Assembly: GCF_030272615.1 (NCBI RefSeq)
Contig: NC_081409.1
Span: forward strand, 475,100,573 to 475,164,572
From: Cryptomeria japonica
Lineage: Eukaryota > Streptophyta > Pinopsida > Cupressales > Cupressaceae
Length of the DNA: 64,000 nt
Direction of reading: 5' to 3'
The translations under genes and the position numbers were made by a program. The stretch's first letter is position 1, and every line of letters starts with the position of its first letter. The notes under the pieces are model-generated. The model did no database searches, was not told the DNA's origin, and saw only the letters and a list, made by a program, of their open reading frames with translations. Shown piece by piece: positions 59,766 to 64,000 of the stretch.

Positions 59766-60750
59766 GGTCACAAGTATGTTAAAACTTTGAGTTTTTGGTT
59801 TCAAAATGGACTTTGTTTTCTGTAACTTCGTGTGTATGACAAGTTTTTGTAGTTTTCCAAATCTGAGAACAATTACTTGGAGGTATATATAGCTGACTGA
59901 CTCAATTTTCACACAATCTCAGAAAATTTAGAGATACCTAGGATAGGGCTTGAAATAGCCCAAAGGACTGACTCAATACTGGTCCGACACAATGATACAT
60001 AAAAAAGCACGAAATACAATCTTAGGCTGGATAGTGGACACCATTCAGTGAGGCCCCTGCAACAAAATACCGAAACAAGATGGACAGATAAAGAGTCTGG
60101 CAGCACTGGCTCCACTCCACGACACACACTTCTCGGGCATGCCAGTCTCTCTTACCCCAAAGATTTGAAGATCTTATCACTGAGGGATTTTTGTCTCATA
60201 ATGTAAGGTACATAAGGGGTATCTATGTGGTACGATCCGCACTCCCGGAACCACTAAATGTAGGATTTTTGGCAACTAAATTGGTTCTTAGTATTAGGTT
60301 TTGAGGGGTCACGATCCAATGATGGATTCTCAGAGCAAGCCACTTAAGCCTTTAGTTGAGCTTATCGGTGCAGGGAAGGCCCCCACATACGTCGAATTCA
60401 CTCAACACTCTAGCTACCTAACCAGTATATTTATATAGCGGCTCAAAAAACCCGCTCGAGAGTACACTGGGAGAGATGATATCCCCAACACATCCCAATT
60501 CAAAGTACCTCTGTGGGGTGATGAAATCCCCAGTCAAAGATACCCCTCACTACATAGAATAAAAGAAAATTTGGATGTCTTTGTCACCTTCCTTCTTTCT
60601 CCCAAGACCTCGAAGGCGGGTGGAAAGTCAGTTAGTGCAATAGTAGGTCCACCCCAGACACTATAAAAAGTTCTTTACCTTAAGAAAATGAAAAATGATT
60701 TAATCTAATGCAGCCTGATTCACGTTCATTTTATAGCCCAAATTTAGGTG
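59766..60750 (-). other. leader region of the minus-strand element, no gene
   Basis: Mixed composition. It contains CCCGCTCGAGAG and GATGATATCCCC/GTGGGGTGATGAAATCCCC direct repeats (60475-60535) and CTATAAAAAG near 60661. No frame is supported. Confidence 0.45.
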
Positions 60751-60754
60751 TTAG

Positions 60755-61050
60755 ATATGCATGTGCATGTCTATTTTAAACACCAAATCCAAGTATGAAG
60801 GCATACATGTCAATTTTAACCATTTGTTGATTTTAAGCACCAAAAACCAAGTGTGAGATGCATGCATGTCAATTTTAGCCCATGCTCATTTTAAGCACCA
60901 ACAACGAAGTGTGAGATTATCCATGCATGTCCATTTTTATCTGTTGTTGATTTTAAGCACTAAAAATGAAGTGTGAAGTTATCCATGCATGTCCATTTTA
61001 ACTGTTGTTGATTTTAAGCACTAAAAATGAAATGTGAAGTGTGCATGCAA
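60755..61050. repeat. five-copy tandem repeat, about 65-bp units
   Basis: Units carry CATGCATGTCCATTTTA, TTGATTTTAAGCAC and AAATGAAGTGTGA. The last two copies are nearly identical and the earlier ones more diverged. Confidence 0.85.
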
Positions 61051-61153
61051 AAATACTAATCTAATCCTCTCTAAAAATCCGCCACAAGCTGTAAATAGAA
61101 GATTAGTAGTAAAACCAAACTAACAAAAAATAGAAACTCAAAACTTGACAGAG

Positions 61154-61297
61154 GCGAATGCGTAATTTTACCTATGCGATTGTGTGATACTTACAAAGCG
61201 AATGCGTGAATTTGACAGAGCGAATGCGTAAATCTGGCCGACCGAATGCGTGATGATATCTGGTTGATTGCATAGCACTAACAGGTTGATTGCATGA
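61154..61297. repeat. 22-bp periodic array, first cluster
   Basis: Seven copies of GCGAWTGCGTGA-like 12-mers start at 61154, 61176, 61198, 61220, 61242, 61264 and 61286, exactly 22 bp apart. The 10-base spacers are unrelated. The last two copies have decayed to TTGATTGCAT. Confidence 0.9.
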
Positions 61298-61721
61298 TAG
61301 AAGGCAGACAACAACAAAAGTTAAAAAATAAAAAAATAAAAGAAAGCTAAACTCGATCAAGAACCTACAAAACCAATTGTGAAGCCCTAGCCAAATCCCT
61401 CATCATCCATTCAATATTGATTAGATCATATTTAACTGTATAAGAAAGAACTAGGCTATTATATCTATCTAAGGCCAGTCACTCTTTTGAATCCTGTATC
61501 ATTTTTTCTGCCTGGAGAACCTTTTGATAGCATTTAGCTTCTCTTCTTTGTTGTTTCATACTTCTTGCACCTGAAATCCTGAACTGTACTTTTCTTGCCA
61601 TAAACTATATCAATCAAATCATAAAAATAAAAGCAATTTGATCCCGGATTAACCAAATTTAAGACAGAATTAAATAGAACAGATAATAGACGAAAGAAAA
61701 AATTAAACAGCAAAGCTTCCT
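61298..61721. other. unique sequence between the two 22-bp arrays
   Basis: No gene and no repeat of the 12-mer seen. A and T runs are common. Confidence 0.5.
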
Positions 61722-61865
61722 GCGAATGCGTGATTTGGAAAGGGCGATTGCGTGATTTGGACAAGGCGATTGTGTGACCCTGTCAGAACGAATGCGTGAC
61801 CCCGAAGGGTCAAATGCGTGATGTTGTCTATGCGATTGTGTGATGATGAATGCTAGATTGCGTGA
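61722..61865. repeat. 22-bp periodic array, second cluster
   Basis: Seven copies of the same 12-mer start at 61722, 61744, 61766, 61788, 61810, 61832 and 61854, again exactly 22 bp apart with unrelated spacers. The cluster lies 110-270 bases downstream of the PBS in the element's own direction. Confidence 0.9.
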
Positions 61866-61974
61866 CGGAAAAATCTTTTCTCAAAATTCGTACAACCTAC
61901 AAAAAAAAAAGAAAAATCCACACAATCTGCAAAAATCACATAGAAAAATAATGAAGGTTAAATTGCTTTTATTT

Positions 61975-61990
61975 CACGTCGGGTTCACCA
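61975..61990 (-). other. primer-binding site of the minus-strand element
   Basis: TGGTGAACCCGACGTG on the minus strand, three bases inside the 5' LTR end. It is not the usual initiator tRNA-Met site. A tRNA ending in CACGTCGGGTTCACCA would match; I cannot name it from memory. Confidence 0.7.
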
Positions 61991-61993
61991 AAA

Positions 61994-63291
61994 TGTCTAC
62001 ATGTAAAATTCATCTTAAAAACAAGTAATCAATTAGAAGAAAAAGGGAAATCACAAATCCCTCCTAACCAAAGAATTTAACAAATAAGACAATAGAATAA
62101 CACAATCAAGCAAATAGGAATTAAAATAACCAAATCAAATCAAAACTCCCTATCCCAAGATCGCATATTTCTTCCATTGCTCTTCTCCTCTTCGTGGTAT
62201 GATGGCTCTCAAATATTGCGCTAGTAACCTGCAAGTGACACAAAGATTCAAAGTTCATGATTCAGAGTAATTGTTCAAGATTGAGGAAGATTGAAAATGG
62301 AGATTGAATGCTTAGTTTATAGAATTTTGGATGATATTGATTGAAAGATGGAACAAATTGATCAAGAGGTGGAACTCGGGTGAGCTCTCATGAAAATTGA
62401 TAGTTGAACTGTTGATTGTAGGAGTGAAACTCAATAGATTGAATAGATTAATTGAGTCAACTGATTGAGAAAAAGCTGACTGAAGGGAAAAAAGAATGAT
62501 TGGAGGAAATAAAGAGGATGACAAAGAAAGCTTAATTTAGAAAAAGCTAACTGAAAGATGGAAATAGAAGTTGAAGAGATAAATGATTTAATTAATTAAT
62601 TGGTTTAATTAATTAATTTAACATGTGCTTACATTTAGATTTAGATTTTCAATTTAATCTTTGCATGAGATTTTAATTCAAATAATTGAATTTATTAATT
62701 CAATTTAGCATTTGAATATATTTAGAACTTGACTTTGATTTTCAATTTGGTTTTTGAAATCATGCACATATATTTGAATTTGGAAGAAATTAGAAAAATA
62801 TGAAATTAAATGAAATTAGAATTTGGGGATTTGGAAATGGAAGAATTAATTAGCTTTAATTAAATAATTTAAAGAAACTATTTAATTATTTAGAAATTGA
62901 ATTTTAACTAAATAATAAAGATTATTTAATTTAAAGGATTAAATCACAATTAATTAAATAATAAATATTTAATTAACATTTAGAAGAGAGTTGAATGATT
63001 AGATGATTGGAGATAGAAATTGAATAATTAGTAATTTTTAAATAATAAAGATTATTTAAATTGGGGAATTAATTAGAATTAATTAAATAATAAATATTTA
63101 ATTAATATTAGAAATTGATTAAAATGATTAAATGATGATAGAAATAGAAGATAGAATAATTAGTAAGATGGTGAGGAAATATGAAATTAGAAGAATATGA
63201 TTAATTAAATGAATTAAATAATTAAATAATTATTTAACTAATTAGAAGAATAATTAGTACATGATCAATGAGACATTTTTAGGTGTCTACA
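61994..63291 (-). repeat. 5' LTR of the minus-strand element (uninterrupted)
   Basis: Full 1298-bp counterpart of the split LTR at 41914-50869, with the intact copia target near 62395 (GAAAATTGATAG). Followed by the TSD AGGAT. Confidence 0.95.
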
Positions 63292-63296
63292 AGGAT

Positions 63297-63663
63297 CTTA
63301 TGACTTCGATTGAAAAAGTAAAAGGGAAGATCGAGAAGGGGAGAACCATGACTGCAAGTAGAAAAGTTCCCTTCACTATGTGTCATGAAAGAAAGGATAA
63401 AAAGATTACAAAGAAAAGAAAAGTTCACTAAGTAATTCTAAGTATCACAAGAAGGAAAGTATGGGCGAAGTGTATGCCCCCATGTTAAAGTGATCGCACG
63501 CGCCCTATCGGGAGCGATTGCTTTAAGGTAGGATACACCCAAAAGAGAGAAAAGAAAGGGGGCGTGTTATCGCAAGGATTTAGCCCCCAATCAAGGTATA
63601 AATCCAATGATAGTGAATACAAAACATGAGGTAGTGTGCTTTCCTTGGGGTCAGTATGCTGTA
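63297..63663 (-). other. body of the older minus-strand element, continued
   Basis: Continues from 41913 across the insertion. Purine-rich, no frame; contains CGCACGCGCCC and GGGGGCGTG. Confidence 0.4.
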
Positions 63664-64000
63664 TGTAATGCCCGCCAAAATACCCTAAAGAGACTAAACA
63701 AGAATATGCAAATGGAGATAATTTTTTTTTTCTTAATTAACATCTAATAACAACTAATGCAACACATAACATCTCCATATATATACATTTATTAATCAAT
63801 TAACCAATATGAACATACATCATTTCTCATTTCATCAAGTAACTTAAGCGAAAATACTCAACATCGTCAACCTTTCCATAGGGTACTTCAACATCATTAC
63901 TTAATTCATTACCACAATAACATACTACAAATGATAGGTATATTTCATCTTCATTAATGCACCATATTATAATTTCCCAACCATGAGACATGAAACCTAC
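63664..64000 (-). repeat. LTR fragment related to the solo LTR, cut by the window end
   Basis: Starts TGTAATGCCCGCC and has a T run followed by TTAATTAACATC, paralleling the start of 51440-55497 (TGTAATGCCCCGCC). Same family, clearly diverged. The rest lies outside the window. Confidence 0.6.

Larger units (their letters stand above)
41914..63291 (-). mobile_element. minus-strand LTR retrotransposon without visible pol
   Basis: TSDs AGGAT (41909-41913 and 63292-63296). LTR ends, read on the minus strand, are TGTAGACACC...TAGACA. The PBS lies at 61990-61975 and a polypurine tract (AAAGAGGGGCAAA) at 50882-50870. The internal region carries only one degenerate Gln/Asn/Pro-rich frame, repeats and leader arrays, with no protease, reverse transcriptase or integrase. 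I call it non-autonomous, LARD-like. It was later hit by a copia element (in its 3' LTR) and by the element that left the solo LTR at 51440-55497. Confidence 0.85.

Noticed and set aside
61154-61865. CRISPR-like repeat-spacer layout
   Set aside because: Repeats are only 12 nt with 10-nt spacers, in a plant retroelement leader, with no cas genes.

Overview
This window looks like intergenic DNA of a large plant nuclear genome, most likely a gymnosperm. That lineage is an inference from the plant-only families present (chromovirus-type gypsy, copia, L1-type LINE with zf-RVT and RNase H, plant mobile domain), very long LTRs, AT-rich filler and stacked insertions. I see no intact host gene, tRNA or rRNA. 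The only long intact frame is a gypsy Gag-Pol (10373-14554). Nearly everything is transposable elements nested in one another, and target-site duplications (TSDs), pre-insertion sequences and an interrupted frame let much of the order be read.

Left nest (1-37270). A degenerate retroelement-like coding region is split into 1296-2365 and 34240-36369. Between the halves lies a 31.9-kb block with an 18-bp terminal inverted repeat (TIR) (2375 and 34236), flanked by ATAA/TTAA. I read it as an old DNA transposon. It carries a broken, intron-containing DDE-like transposase (3510-20207), a second broken gene on the minus strand (29716-31791), subterminal GTTCGAGCGAA motifs at both ends, and palindromic arrays (4801-5410, 32445-33390). 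A young 11.6-kb gypsy element (6842-18487, TSD TATTG) sits inside the transposase coding sequence. A 5'-truncated L1-type LINE (20722 to about 28911) lies downstream, apparently carrying a five-copy 450-560-bp tandem array in its 3' part.

Middle (37270-41913). This holds a decayed plant-mobile-domain gene (minus), an 11-copy 20-bp periodic motif array next to its 5' end, one LTR plus primer-binding site (PBS) of an otherwise lost element (39373-40224), and the 3' LTR edge of an older minus-strand element (boundary at 41784).

Right nest (41914-64000). A minus-strand LTR element without visible pol (41914-63291, TSD AGGAT) sits in that older element. A copia element (42320-49963, TSD AATTG) is inserted in its 3' LTR; the uninterrupted 5' LTR at 61994-63291 shows the empty site. 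A solo LTR of about 4 kb (51440-55497) lies in its body. Its 5' leader carries two separate seven-copy arrays of a 12-nt motif at an exact 22-bp period. Another LTR of the solo-LTR type begins at 63664 and runs off the window.

Most striking: the TIR element with its transposase family; the 22-bp and 20-bp phased arrays; a row of eight small hairpins with changing but still paired stems in the gypsy LTR; and the near-exclusive use of TAG among premature stops in several pseudogenes, as expected if methylated CAG sites decayed.
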